NCBI RefSeq assembly: GCF_017753665.1
Contig: NZ_CP072524.1
Span: 310,001 to 374,000 of the forward strand
Direction of reading: 5' to 3'
Source: Neisseria sicca
Lineage (GTDB): Bacteria > Pseudomonadota > Gammaproteobacteria > Burkholderiales > Neisseriaceae
DNA length: 64,000 nt
Part shown: positions 35,247 through 44,985 of the stretch, in pieces
Position numbering within the stretch: the first letter of the stretch is position 1
Layout of the letters: every line of letters begins with the position of its first letter
The notes under the pieces: generated by a model
The model's database searches: none
Seen by the model: only the letters and a program-made list of their open reading frames with translations
What the model was told of the DNA's origin: nothing
Program-made: the position numbers and the translations under genes

Positions 35247-38009
35247 TTAGAACTTATAACTGATGGTAAACAGCAAAGTCCTGCCACGCGCATAGTTATT
35301 CAGAACGGAGCGTGTCGTGCCGCCATATTTGCCATTGCATAAACCGTTGGCATCACATTCGACTTCTTCGTCATCTAAACCTCCTTTTCTTTCAAATACG
35401 CTGAAATAGCGCTGAGTTGCGGCATCGTTTGCGGCATCCAAAGGATCGATATAGCGCTTATTGAAGGCATTTTGAATGTCGAAACGAAGGATAAGGTTTT
35501 TCTTCGGTTCGTAATTGGCATAGAAATCAAAAATCAGCGGCTGTCTGTTGATGCTTTCTGTTTTTTTGATCGCCCTTCTGCCCATTTGGTGTGAAGAGTA
35601 GGTGTTGGCACCGGTTGTACCGTCAACAAATTCTTCCTCAGTCGTTGCCCGTGTACTTTTGCCGTAATAGCGCATAATGCCGCCGATGGTCAATTTGTTG
35701 CCCAACCAGCGGGAACCCAATTCAAACCGCCCGTAATCTCGGGGCAAGCGGGAAATTTTGCTTAAGCCGTAACCTTGTTTGATTTGGTCTTCTTTAGAAG
35801 AATTACGGGGCGATTCGCTGGCATCGCTATAATTGGTCGGCTGGTTGGTTTTTTGATATGCGTAAGACAGGGTTGAAAAAAAGCGGCCGAAATCATAGTT
35901 CATTTCCACTTCCAAACCATTTTTATGGACAGGTTTGGCATAGTTTCGATGCTGGATAGAGTATTGCAGGCCGGTACTGGTTACCCAGCTGGGTGCTTTA
36001 TCCAAATCCCACCATTTGCCATAAACATTGTGAATATAGTTGTTTATCCTGCTGCGATAGGCGACCAGTTTGAAACCCAATACATCATCCGGCTTGAAAA
36101 TCCCTTTTTTGAAAGTATTGAAGCCTATTTGGTAAGTATTGGCCTGTTCCGGCTTAAGGGCGGTATTGACGCCCGAGTCTCCGATTTGTGAAAAATACAT
36201 TTCTTGAATATTCGGCATTCTATGCGTACGCGAATAGCTGATAAACGGCATAAAGTAGTCGTTGACATTGATGTTTAATGCCACTGAATGGTTTACCGCA
36301 TGCTTTTTACCGGATTTGGTATAAACCGGTTCGTAAAGGTCGCAGCTTGGCGTGCAATGCTGTTTATAAATTTCAGAATCTTCTCCAAATGCTTTTTTAA
36401 AGTCTTCTTGGGTATTGAAGTAGTCGGTATATTCGCCTTTGTAGCGGTAGTTGACCATATTGGTGCTGTAATTCAATTGATAAATGCCTTTTTTCAAGGA
36501 AGTATCAAAATAGAACGTATTAAATTTTTGCTGGCCTGAAGGTTGTAATATGGTTGATTTTTGGGGAAATATTCCTTTGTCTCCTTTGAAGCGGCCTAAA
36601 AAGCTGTACAGGCCGGCATCTTGATCGGGACCGTCGTAAAACAGGCTCAGCTCTTCCGGAAAGCGGTTTTTACTGTATTGGTTTTTAAAGAAATTGAAAC
36701 CGACGGTGGCTTTTAAATCTGTTTTGTTGGGAAGGTTGAAAGAGAAGCGGTTGTTGATATCCAAAAGATTGGCTGTGTTTTTGGTTTCCAAATAATCCAG
36801 CAGCCCCCATCCTGAAAAACGTGAGTTTTTCGGATATTTTTGTTTTCCCAGATTATGGGCGGCCAACACGTTTAAATCGACATAATCGCCAATGTTTAAG
36901 TTGTAATTGGCTTGATAGTTGCGGTTTTCTACTTTGCGGCTGCCGATACGGTTGTTCATGGTACGAAGCTGAAGATCCAACTTGTTGTTGTCGTTTTCGT
37001 ATTCCACTTTGACCAAATGGCTGTTTGAGCGTTGTTGCAGGCTGGTCGGGTCGATTGGAGTCAGGTCCCATTGCGGTGCTAAATTCTCTTTCCAGCTTCT
37101 TTCCAAATCATCAACATAATCTCTTTGCAAAACCTCAGGATCGTTATATTTTTTGGAGAAAGGGTAGTCCCAATAGCTTTTACCGACCGCATTGCGTTTG
37201 GAAAAGTCGCGAACCCAACGATTTTGCCCTTGGTCGAATTTCAATAAGTTGCTTTCAAAATATTCTTGTTTTTTACGGTCTAAATATTCTTCGCCAAAAT
37301 TGCCGATACGCTGACCGCCGCCGCCTACTTTATAGTTTTGCTCGACATTACGGTGGCTGTAACCATATAACGCGCCAAGGCGCGCACCGCTGTCAAACCA
37401 TTTTTGTACCGCTCCGGTTGCCATAAAATTGCTTTTGGTGCTGTTTGTGCCGGTTAATCCTTTGGTTAAAAGCCCAAAGGTATGGTTTCCGTGTACCACA
37501 TCGTCCACCCGTAAAGTACGGAAATTGGCTGTACCGGATAAGGTATTGATGCCGTTGGCACCTGTGAAACTGCCTTTGGTTACATCCACACCGGCAATAA
37601 AATTGGGATCCAGTGCCGTACCGAATTGCGAAGAGCTGCCGCTGCGTCCGGCATCGGCAGAAGTGGAATAGAAGGTTTGGGTTACGCCGTCAACCATCGT
37701 ATTGACGCGTCCCAAACCGCTATCGCCACGGATATTGACCGCCAATACCCCCGATCCCTTGTCTTGTTGGGTGAAGACGCCGGGCATGCTCCGCACGATG
37801 GCATCGATGTTTTCGCTGGATTGATAAACGCGTTCACGCGAACTTTTGGCTTGGCCTTCGGTAAAAACTTTTTTCTCTTTGGCAATGTATTTACCTTTGA
37901 CTTGAATTTCATCAAGCTCTTGAGTTGAAACCTCGTCTTCTGCGTGTGCGATACTTGTTATAGCCAGTAAAGATAATGTCAGTAGGTTTAATTTGAAATT
38001 CGGGTTCAT
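35247..38009 (-). CDS. tdfH: TonB-dependent receptor, TdfH type
   Basis: An outer-membrane TonB-dependent receptor of 920 residues. It has a signal peptide (1-23, ending IAHA), a plug domain (SSENIDAIVRSMPGVFTQQDKG, then VNIRGDSGLGRVNTMVDG) and a barrel ending in aromatic YKF. It is similar throughout to the gonococcal receptor TdfH, which takes zinc from calprotectin: shared stretches include GVDVTKGSF, SRTHRMPNIQEMYFSQIGDSGV, IHNVYGKWWDL and RYIDPLDA. Two loop cysteine pairs (CTPSC and CDANGLC) are kept. The extracellular loops would decide whether calprotectin is bound. A possible Zur site lies upstream. Confidence 0.9.
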   Translation of the reverse strand: MNPNFKLNLLTLSLLAITSIAHAEDEVSTQELDEIQVKGKYIAKEKKVFTEGQAKSSRERVYQSSENIDAIVRSMPGVFTQQDKGSGVLAVNIRGDSGLGRVNTMVDGVTQTFYSTSADAGRSGSSSQFGTALDPNFIAGVDVTKGSFTGANGINTLSGTANFRTLRVDDVVHGNHTFGLLTKGLTGTNSTKSNFMATGAVQKWFDSGARLGALYGYSHRNVEQNYKVGGGGQRIGNFGEEYLDRKKQEYFESNLLKFDQGQNRWVRDFSKRNAVGKSYWDYPFSKKYNDPEVLQRDYVDDLERSWKENLAPQWDLTPIDPTSLQQRSNSHLVKVEYENDNNKLDLQLRTMNNRIGSRKVENRNYQANYNLNIGDYVDLNVLAAHNLGKQKYPKNSRFSGWGLLDYLETKNTANLLDINNRFSFNLPNKTDLKATVGFNFFKNQYSKNRFPEELSLFYDGPDQDAGLYSFLGRFKGDKGIFPQKSTILQPSGQQKFNTFYFDTSLKKGIYQLNYSTNMVNYRYKGEYTDYFNTQEDFKKAFGEDSEIYKQHCTPSCDLYEPVYTKSGKKHAVNHSVALNINVNDYFMPFISYSRTHRMPNIQEMYFSQIGDSGVNTALKPEQANTYQIGFNTFKKGIFKPDDVLGFKLVAYRSRINNYIHNVYGKWWDLDKAPSWVTSTGLQYSIQHRNYAKPVHKNGLEVEMNYDFGRFFSTLSYAYQKTNQPTNYSDASESPRNSSKEDQIKQGYGLSKISRLPRDYGRFELGSRWLGNKLTIGGIMRYYGKSTRATTEEEFVDGTTGANTYSSHQMGRRAIKKTESINRQPLIFDFYANYEPKKNLILRFDIQNAFNKRYIDPLDAANDAATQRYFSVFERKGGLDDEEVECDANGLCNGKYGGTTRSVLNNYARGRTLLFTISYKF

Positions 38010-38034
38010 AATAGTTACCTCAGAAACGAAGTCC

Positions 38035-38050
38035 GTTACTTTATAACATA
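38035..38050 (-). promoter_or_regulatory. Possible Zur operator of tdfH
   Basis: On the minus strand TATGTTATAAAGTAAC resembles the Neisseria Zur box (ATGTTAT followed by an imperfect ATAAC half), 26-41 bases before the tdfH start. TdfH is zinc-repressed in gonococci. This is a by-eye match only. Confidence 0.4.
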
Positions 38051-38353
38051 TTATTAAACTTTACAAATATTTTGATAATAAATTTCATTTATTAAAGAAT
38101 AAAGCAGATTCTTGTTTTAGGAGATAACTCAAACGCATATGATAAATATGGCTGAAAAGATAAAGCGGGTCTGAATTTGAATTTGATTAGCAGGGAAGAG
38201 GGAAGATTTAATTGGATTTAAACAGACGAAAGAAGAAAATTTGATTGCAATATGTGAATTGGGCCGTCGGTTTAAAATGAAACCGGCAAAAAACGTGAAA
38301 TGCAAAATATAAAGTCAATATAGAAAGGTTTGAATTCAGTTGAAGCAAAGGCC

Positions 38354-38441
38354 GATCTTTGCAAAATTCTTCTTTCTCTGACAGCCTAAACCCAAATATG
38401 GGTTTTCGGTTGCTGGGGAAAAGGGATTTTTGCAAAGGTTC
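38354..38441. repeat. 88-bp miniature remnant with IS1106-like ends
   Basis: GATCTTTGCAAAATTC at the left and TTTTTGCAAAGGTTC at the right are degenerate versions of the IS1106-type tips. The middle, AACCCAAATATGGGTTTTCGG, resembles the 3' end of that IS. It abuts a Correia element. Confidence 0.65.
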
Positions 38442-38446
38442 GGTTG

Positions 38447-38552
38447 TATAGTGGATTAACAAAAATCAGGACAAGGCGACGAAGCCGCAGACAGTACAGA
38501 TAGTATGGCAAGGCGAGGCAACGCCGTACTGGTTTAAATTTAATCCACTATA
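38447..38552. repeat. Correia element (CREE)
   Basis: TATAGTGGATTAA and TTAATCCACTATA ends with the conserved core, 106 bases. The left tip has drifted slightly (AACAAAAATCAG). Confidence 0.92.
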
Positions 38553-38658
38553 TTTCGGCAACTGTTTTTGAAACATCTCCTTTTCGAATTTCCAATGGAT
38601 TCCAGTTTGGTGAATGACGGCGGAAGTGAGGGTTTTAAAAACAGGTTTACCGGGGAAG

Positions 38659-38698
38659 AGGTCGTCTGAAACGATGAATTCACGTTTTCAGACGACCT
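38659..38698 (-). terminator. DUS inverted-pair terminator after recC
   Basis: AGGTCGTCTGAA (38659-38670) and TTCAGACGACCT (38687-38698), 17 bases past the recC stop. Confidence 0.88.
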
Positions 38699-38715
38699 CT
38701 TCCGATTTGCGGCTT

Positions 38716-41700
38716 CTATGCCGCATCGGACGATTCTTCCTTGACCGCGTCCAGCAGCGGTATCAACAGCTCTTCCACCAATCTTTGGAACAACGCCCCT
38801 TCCACCGGCTCGGTGTCTTCGTTGCCGAACACTAGGGCGACTTCGGTATAGTCTTTTTGCCCTTTGCTGACTTTGTTGCCGTGATAGCTTTCCTTGGCTT
38901 TGTTCAGGGCATCTTCCCAGCTCTGTTTTTTGCCGTAGGCTTCGGCGGTGGCGAGGCTGGTTTTGGCGAAGAAAGGCAGCGGGCGCGTTTGTCCGAGGTT
39001 GAAGAACGTCAGCCATTTTTGCAGCATTTGTTGCGCGTGGCTGCTGGATATTTCGGGATAAATCATTGTTTCTTCGGGCTGAACGATATGGGTTTGGCGG
39101 GTTTCGGTTTCAGACGACCCTACTGCCGACTCTACCGAGCAAAAGATTAAATGTTCGAGCAAGAGGGCGATGCGCTGCGGGGCGTTGGGTTTGCGGTCGA
39201 GGTAGAACACTTGGCCGCATTGGTACAGGTTGCCGAGGCTGCCTTGCAGGGTTTGCCCGTCGAACTGGATTTCGTAGGCGAAGGGCGGCAGTTTGGGGCT
39301 TTGCAGCAATTCGCCGTCTATGCGTTTGGCGGCGGCTTGGAAATTCTGCTGCCACAATTTACCCAATTCGCCGGCGGGCAACAGGCTTTCGGCGTCGAGG
39401 CGGACGGCGGTTTCTTGAAAGTCTTGGTTGTGGCGGCGGGCGTCGAGATAGGCGGCGGCAATTTTGTCGGCGCGTTGCGGCTCAAAGGGTTCGGCGGATT
39501 CCCATGCTTCGTCGCGGTAGGGTTCGCGCCAGCCTAGGGTTTGTTGCAGCCATGCTTTGACGGGATTTTTCCAGAAGCGGATAAAGTCGTCCTGCCAGAC
39601 GGTCGGTGCGGGGCTGTTTTCTTCGAGGGCTTCGCTGAAAAACGGACGCGCCTGTTCGCGCGGGCGGTTGAGGGCTTCGGCGTAGTCTTGCCGCGTGCTG
39701 AAGAGGTCGTCTGAAATGTTGTCTGCGATGAAATAGCGGTGGGAGAACGGTTGCAGGGGATGTTGCTCGACCCAGTGTTCCGCCAGCTCTTTGCTGCGCC
39801 GTCCGGTCATGGCGGCGACGGTGTCGATGAGTTCGCTGACGAGGGCGGACGGGGCGAGTTCGTCGTCGTTGCGGATGCTGCGGCCGACGTAGGAGAGATA
39901 AAGGATGTCGCGCGCGCTGATGATGGCTTCGAGGAAGAGGTAGCGGTCGTCGTCGCGGCGGGCGCGGTCGCCTTTTTGCGGGTGTTTGGCAATCAGGTCG
40001 AATACTGCGGCTTTGGTATTGCGCGGGAAATCGCCGTCGTTCAGCCCCAACAGGCAGATGACTTTAAACGGCAGGCTCCTCATCGGCACCATGCTGCAAA
40101 AGGTGATGCCGCCGCGCAGGAAGCCCGCTTGGCTTTCGCTGCCTAAAAAGCGGCGGATGTGGTGGATGACCGTGTGTTGCGGCAAAGTACCGCAAAAGCC
40201 TGCCAACGCGGTTTCTTCCTGCCATTTTGCCAACGCCTGCTCAAACTGCTGCAAGGCGTATTGGTCGTCGGCGTCGGGCAGAAACAATGACTGCACCAAA
40301 TCGCGGCAGCATTCCGTCCATTCCTCCGCCGCTGCGGGTTTGCGCCACTCGGCGGCGAGGCGTGACAGTGTGCGGATGAAGGCGGCAAGGCGGCCGAACA
40401 CATCGAGGCGGTTGACATCACCGTGCCACGCGCTGACGTTTTGCCAGAGCGGGCTGCCGTCGTCAGGCAGCATCCAGCCCAACACGATGCGTTCCAACGC
40501 CTGCTGCCAGGTGAACAGATTGTCCGCCGCGCCGCGCATCGTTCCGTCCAACCCCCAATGCACGTTCAATTCGGCAATGGTGTCGTGCAGCAGCGGCAAA
40601 TCGTCCGCCGTCAGCCCGAAACGGCGCAGCACCAAACCGCTTTCCAACAGCGGCAGCACTTTATCGACTTCAAACCGGCTTTCCAGCAAATCCAGCGTCT
40701 GCTCCAGCGCGTAAAGCAGCGGCTGGCGGCGGCTGAGTTTCACGTCCGACACCGAATACGGCAAAGCCTGCGCCCCGCCCTGCGCCTGCCCGAACACCGC
40801 TTCGATAAACGGGCTGTATGGTTCGATGTTCGGCGTCAAAACGGCAATATCGTGCGGCTGCCAGTCGGGATGTTCGTGCAGAATCCGCAACAGCTTGTCT
40901 TTCAAAATCTGCAATTCGCGCAGAGGGCTGTGTGCCGACACGATACGGACGGAGCCGTCGTCCAGCAAATCCGCGCGGCTGTGTTCAGACGGCATCCGCA
41001 GGTTTTGAATGTCGTTTTGCAGGCAGTGCAGCAGCGTGTCGTCTGAAACCTCTTCAAACACGGGCTGTTCCTCCAAGCCGATTTCCGTCAGAAAATCAAA
41101 AAAATCACGCCCCTGCTTGCCCAACGACGCCAACAGCGGATGCCCCGTCTGCGACAAATCCGCCTCGTCGCCGCCCTTCAAAAGCTGCGCCGCCTCAATC
41201 ACATTGCCCCAATACTGGCCGCTCGGATTGAGCGCGAACACAAACACATCGCAATGTTCCGAAATTTTCTGCAAAAGCTGCAAATACATCGGCGCCATCG
41301 TCGAAATGCCGAACACGAAAAACCGCTCGGGCAGGTGCGCCTTATCCAAAGACGACAGCAGCTTTTCCCACAACGCCACACGGTGCGGCGCGGATTGGTT
41401 GCCGTCGTCCAAATAGCGCCAAAGCTGCGCCTGCCAGACCTCGTCGTCGCCCAGCCCCAGAAGTTTGCCTTCCTGCCAGGCATCAATCCACTGCGGTCGG
41501 TACACCAGATACTGGTCGAAAATATCCGCCAACTGCCCCGCCAACTGATAATCCGCCGACTCGCCGCTGCCCAAATAACTTTGCAAAACGGCGCGTACGT
41601 TTTCAAACTCAGAGGTCGTCTGAAAACGCTCGCTACGGAACAAATCCAAAAGCCGCCAGCGCATTACCTCCGGCGAAAACGGACTGAGCGCAGGAATATC

Positions 41701-41934
41701 GGGGATCAGTTTCTGCATCAACTGCCACGTCAAACCCGCCGGCAGACTGAATTGCAAATTCGCCGCCACCCCCAGTTCGCGCGCCAGATAAACACTCAAA
41801 TAACGCCGCATCCCCTGACTCTGCACCACAATCTGTTCCGCCGCCAAAGCAGACTCAAGCGGCCTGACCCTTTGGATTCCGGCAAACAGGGCGGCTAGCG
41901 ATTCAAGGCGGTTGGATTGGTAGAGGTAGAACAT
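38716..41934 (-). CDS. recC: Exodeoxyribonuclease V subunit gamma (RecC)
   Basis: The Chi-recognising subunit of the RecBCD helicase-nuclease that repairs double-strand breaks. The 1072-residue protein begins MFYLYQSNRLESLAALF, has the inactivated helicase-like region (VQSQGMRRYLS, LPFKVICLLGLNDGDFPR around 645) and the C-terminal nuclease-like domain of RecC. Length fits. recB and recD are not adjacent, as expected in Neisseria. In-frame DUS copies occur near 39109, 39702 and 41612, plus an AT-dialect copy at 40984-40995. Confidence 0.95.
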   Translation of the reverse strand: MFYLYQSNRLESLAALFAGIQRVRPLESALAAEQIVVQSQGMRRYLSVYLARELGVAANLQFSLPAGLTWQLMQKLIPDIPALSPFSPEVMRWRLLDLFRSERFQTTSEFENVRAVLQSYLGSGESADYQLAGQLADIFDQYLVYRPQWIDAWQEGKLLGLGDDEVWQAQLWRYLDDGNQSAPHRVALWEKLLSSLDKAHLPERFFVFGISTMAPMYLQLLQKISEHCDVFVFALNPSGQYWGNVIEAAQLLKGGDEADLSQTGHPLLASLGKQGRDFFDFLTEIGLEEQPVFEEVSDDTLLHCLQNDIQNLRMPSEHSRADLLDDGSVRIVSAHSPLRELQILKDKLLRILHEHPDWQPHDIAVLTPNIEPYSPFIEAVFGQAQGGAQALPYSVSDVKLSRRQPLLYALEQTLDLLESRFEVDKVLPLLESGLVLRRFGLTADDLPLLHDTIAELNVHWGLDGTMRGAADNLFTWQQALERIVLGWMLPDDGSPLWQNVSAWHGDVNRLDVFGRLAAFIRTLSRLAAEWRKPAAAEEWTECCRDLVQSLFLPDADDQYALQQFEQALAKWQEETALAGFCGTLPQHTVIHHIRRFLGSESQAGFLRGGITFCSMVPMRSLPFKVICLLGLNDGDFPRNTKAAVFDLIAKHPQKGDRARRDDDRYLFLEAIISARDILYLSYVGRSIRNDDELAPSALVSELIDTVAAMTGRRSKELAEHWVEQHPLQPFSHRYFIADNISDDLFSTRQDYAEALNRPREQARPFFSEALEENSPAPTVWQDDFIRFWKNPVKAWLQQTLGWREPYRDEAWESAEPFEPQRADKIAAAYLDARRHNQDFQETAVRLDAESLLPAGELGKLWQQNFQAAAKRIDGELLQSPKLPPFAYEIQFDGQTLQGSLGNLYQCGQVFYLDRKPNAPQRIALLLEHLIFCSVESAVGSSETETRQTHIVQPEETMIYPEISSSHAQQMLQKWLTFFNLGQTRPLPFFAKTSLATAEAYGKKQSWEDALNKAKESYHGNKVSKGQKDYTEVALVFGNEDTEPVEGALFQRLVEELLIPLLDAVKEESSDAA

Positions 41935-42119
41935 GGCGGGAGTAGGGCGGTGGATAATAAACGGGATTATATAGTGGATTGAAATAGAAAATACCTGCGC
42001 GTGAATATCGGTACAGGTATTTTTATTTGGATCGACAGGATATGGGCTTATCGGCTGATGACGGTTGTTTTACCGCATCTGTTTTAGGGATGGAATAGTA
42101 ACGGAGAGAGATGGGTTTA

Positions 42120-42148
42120 AGGTCGTCTGAAAATGTTTCAGACGACCT
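42120..42148. terminator. Compact DUS hairpin 1
   Basis: AGGTCGTCTGAA (42120-42131) and TTCAGACGACCT (42137-42148) are only 5 bases apart, giving a nearly perfect hairpin. Confidence 0.85.
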
Positions 42149-42237
42149 TAAAACATCTTTCAATCGCTATGTCCGAATATGGTTTCTCTTGCCAGTGGGA
42201 AATGGTAGGCCGGCTGTTTATTGGGATTGATAGTAAA

Positions 42238-42266
42238 AGGTCGTCTGAAAATATTTCAGACGACCT
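42238..42266 (-). terminator. Compact DUS hairpin 2, after pglL
   Basis: AGGTCGTCTGAA (42238-42249) and TTCAGACGACCT (42255-42266), again with a 5-base gap, lie next to the pglL stop. Confidence 0.88.
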
Positions 42267-42273
42267 TGGTTGT

Positions 42274-44118
42274 TTACGATGCCGCTATTTCCGCCGCGCA
42301 AGGTTTGGCGGTTTTGTGTTTTGGAGATTTCAAGAAATTGCGGCAATCTTCCAAAATTTGGGGCAGAAGCGGTTCGAATTCCTTTCTGCTGCGGATTTTG
42401 CCGGTGTAAAACGGCATCGTGTAAGGATAGTAATAATACATGTCTTGCATCCATTGCGCGCCTTCTTTGGTTTTACCTTGACGGTAGAGGTAGAGGCCGA
42501 CCTGGTAGGCATTGCTGTAAGGGCGGTAGGTGAGTGCGTCGAATGCCGCTTTTTGCGCCCAAGGTTGGACTTTTTCATCGGCCGGATCGGCACGGCGGGT
42601 CAGGCTCAGGTCGGCATAATAGGCCAGCATGGGACTGGTTTCGGAAATGCGGCGCAGTCCGGAAATTTTGGCGTTGACTTGAGACGGGTCGTCGGTTTTG
42701 GGTTGACGGCTGTAAGCGGTCAGGTCGGTGTAGTTCCAGCCTAAGTGCAGCGTGCCGCCGATAATGGCCAATGCGGCGATACCGCCTGCCAAATTGCGGC
42801 GGCGGGCTTGTTTGATTCCGTCGGATACATCTTCAAAACGCGCGCTTGAGAGCGAAAGCATGAGGGCGAACGGAGTCAGGAAGTAGATGTACCAAAGCGG
42901 GTATTCGAGCATGCTGTGGCACATGGTTACGCTTGCGGCGGTCAGTAGGAACAGGTTGGCAGGATTAGACGGACGGGTAATCAAACGCCAAACGCCCGCC
43001 AGCATGGTTCCCGCGCTCAATAATGCACCTGTCAGCCCCATTTCGGCAAGGATTTGCAGGATAAGGTTGTGGCAGTGGGTGAACAAAACGCCGAGAATGT
43101 TATTGGCAAAGTACTGTTTTTCCGCATTTAACAGGAAACTCAGGCTGCCGAAGCTGTTCCAGCCGTGTCCGAAGATTGGGGAGCGGGTAAAGGCGGTCCA
43201 AGCATTCCGCCATTCGATTTGGCGTGCAGAACCTTCAAAATCACTATGACCGGCGCGTTCTATGGCGGTTTCGTAACGGCTGTTGCCCAGTAAATCAAGC
43301 AATGCCCCCATGCCGAACTGAAAAACCGCAGCCAATACCGCTGCGAAAAAGAAGATTTTAATTAAGCGTGCCGATTCGCGGCCTGCCCGCCAGTACCAAA
43401 AAGGCAGAATCAATACGATGGCGATGATGTAGCCCAAGATAGTGCGCGAGTTGACCAAACCCAAGACGGCAGTCAGCAGAAATACGCAAACCAATCCCAG
43501 CCAGTCGGGCATTTTCCGCGTTGCCCACAAATAGGATGCGGCAAGTACGCCCCACATCAGATAATGGCCCAGATGGTTGCGTTGTCCGAGCTGACCGTTT
43601 ACCGTTCCGCCGCCGTAAGCCAATATGCCGTGAAACAGGGAAATGTCCGACCATCCTTTGAACTGCATAAACGCCACGACAGCCTGCGCAGCTGCACCAA
43701 AAAACAACGACCATGCGAATACGGTAACAACTCGATCCTGCCCGTAAGCGGAAATCCAGCCGCGACAGGCCCAGGCAGATAGGGCGAGGATGACGAAAGT
43801 CCATGCCGCCAAGTCGCTCATTCCTGGATACAGCAAACCCATTGCCCGTGGCTGTATCGCCCAATATGCCGCCATCAGCAACAGTCCGACAGATACATAA
43901 GGCAGGCGGATATTGAGCAGGCCTTTATATGCCGAAGCCAAAACTAAAATTGTCGCACCCAAGAGGGACCCGGCTTCAAGGTAGAAGCTCGGCAGCGGGC
44001 CTACGCGGTAAATCGACAGGAAAGGGACGGCGCAAACCCAGATAAAACAAATCCATAAAGGCAGCAGGCGGACATTCCATTCATTCTTAATATGATATGC
44101 GGTACGGGCAAACATCAT
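42274..44118 (-). CDS. pglL: Protein O-oligosaccharyltransferase PglL
   Basis: Transfers lipid-linked glycans to periplasmic and pilin proteins in O-linked glycosylation. The 614-residue protein has about 12 membrane segments and the Wzy/WaaL-like loop. Shared with meningococcal PglL are YPGMSDLAAW, GQRNHLGHYLMWG (around 178-190), NSRTILGYI, SARQIEWRNAW, IFGHGWNSFG and CHSMLEYPLWYIYFL, followed by a soluble C-terminal domain. Its start overlaps the stop of the DUF2069 gene by 4 bases, so the two are translationally coupled. Confidence 0.94.
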   Translation of the reverse strand: MMFARTAYHIKNEWNVRLLPLWICFIWVCAVPFLSIYRVGPLPSFYLEAGSLLGATILVLASAYKGLLNIRLPYVSVGLLLMAAYWAIQPRAMGLLYPGMSDLAAWTFVILALSAWACRGWISAYGQDRVVTVFAWSLFFGAAAQAVVAFMQFKGWSDISLFHGILAYGGGTVNGQLGQRNHLGHYLMWGVLAASYLWATRKMPDWLGLVCVFLLTAVLGLVNSRTILGYIIAIVLILPFWYWRAGRESARLIKIFFFAAVLAAVFQFGMGALLDLLGNSRYETAIERAGHSDFEGSARQIEWRNAWTAFTRSPIFGHGWNSFGSLSFLLNAEKQYFANNILGVLFTHCHNLILQILAEMGLTGALLSAGTMLAGVWRLITRPSNPANLFLLTAASVTMCHSMLEYPLWYIYFLTPFALMLSLSSARFEDVSDGIKQARRRNLAGGIAALAIIGGTLHLGWNYTDLTAYSRQPKTDDPSQVNAKISGLRRISETSPMLAYYADLSLTRRADPADEKVQPWAQKAAFDALTYRPYSNAYQVGLYLYRQGKTKEGAQWMQDMYYYYPYTMPFYTGKIRSRKEFEPLLPQILEDCRNFLKSPKHKTAKPCAAEIAAS

Positions 44119-44480
44119 TTCCCCTCTTTTTTGTGTTGTTTGATAAATGCGAGGCAGGCGATAAAGAAAATTATGCAGGAGCTAAGCGACAATGCGGCGC
44201 ACAGACGTTCGGCAGGTGAAGCGTCAAACAGGCGCATGACCGCTTCGGCAAAATAAATCAGAATCAGCATGGAGCTGTATTGATAAGTATAAATACGGCC
44301 CTTGAGTATGCCGCCCAGCGGCAGGCATAAAGGCAGGGCTTTGAGGGCAAGCCATGAACCGCCGTCGCGCAAAGGCGCAATCCACAATTCCCAAGACAAG
44401 GAAAGAAGGATCAGAAAAATCAGGCTGGCGCACGAGGCAAGATAGGGTAGAGAAGGTTTCGATGATGTATTCACGGGCAA
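44115..44480 (-). CDS. DUF2069-type small membrane protein
   Basis: A 121-residue protein with about four hydrophobic segments and the DUF2069 pattern (LALKALPLCLPLGGILKGRIYTYQY, split as residues 44-68). The function is unknown. It overlaps the pglL start by 4 bases and is its likely operon leader. It ends in a lysine-rich cytoplasmic tail. Confidence 0.85.
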   Translation of the reverse strand: MPVNTSSKPSLPYLASCASLIFLILLSLSWELWIAPLRDGGSWLALKALPLCLPLGGILKGRIYTYQYSSMLILIYFAEAVMRLFDASPAERLCAALSLSSCIIFFIACLAFIKQHKKEGK

Positions 44481-44547
44481 GTCTGAACGGTTTTTAGCCG
44501 GATATTGGAACGCGAATTATACCGAAACAGGATGTGATGACGCAAAA

Positions 44548-44559
44548 AGGTCGTCTGAA
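44548..44559 (-). repeat. Left arm of a DUS hairpin split by an IS3 element
   Basis: AGGTCGTCTGAA. The matching arm TTCAGACGACCT is at 45829-45840, now 1.27 kb away with an IS between. Confidence 0.85.
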
Positions 44560-44634
44560 ACCCACTATCTGAAGGTTGAACTGCACCCCAAAAGTTGGAC
44601 ACATCCCCTCCAACTCGCAAGGTGCAGTTTTTTT

Positions 44635-44985
44635 ATGAGCAAATATACATTACACTTCAAATACCAAGCCGTACTCCACTACCTGCACATACGCAGCCAA
44701 TAGCGTACCGCAGATCATTACGGCATTTCCCGAACCCACCTGCGGCGATGGATACGCGCCTATCAGGAAGGCGGTATCGGCGGACTCGAACATCCCCAAT
44801 CCAAAACCATGCCCCAACACCGCAAAAACCCCTTCATCGCAGATAAACCCGACCAAGAAAAAACACAGGCAGAGCTTATCGAAGAGTTGTGCTATATGCG
44901 CGCAGAGGTCGCCTACCTAAAGGAGTTAAAAGCCCTCAGCCAAAAGCAGACCGCAAAGGACAAAGCCAAACCGTCCAAACACTGA
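44635..44985 (+). pseudogene. IS3 orfA with premature stop
   Basis: The DNA-binding partner of the transposase. The frame starts at 44635 (MSKYTLHFKYQAVLHYLHI) and meets TAG at codon 23 (44701-44703), where CAG would restore Gln. After it the same frame continues to 44985 with a helix-turn-helix (YGISRTHLRRWIRAY) and a leucine-zipper-like end. A single C-to-T change explains the break. Confidence 0.85.

Larger units (their letters stand above)
38010..38715. other. tdfH-recC spacer with mobile remnants
   Basis: About 700 bases. It contains the tdfH promoter region (AT-rich, 38010-38150), a miniature element remnant (38354-38441), a Correia element (38447-38552) and the DUS pair behind recC. 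No gene is supported. Confidence 0.8.
41935..42273. other. recC-pglL spacer
   Basis: 340 bases without a gene. It contains an isolated Correia end (TATAGTGGATT, 41970-41980) with no partner, and two compact DUS hairpins. Confidence 0.75.

Noticed and set aside
41970..41980. A third Correia element
   Set aside because: Only one 11-base tip is present with no core or second end, so I note it as a remnant only.
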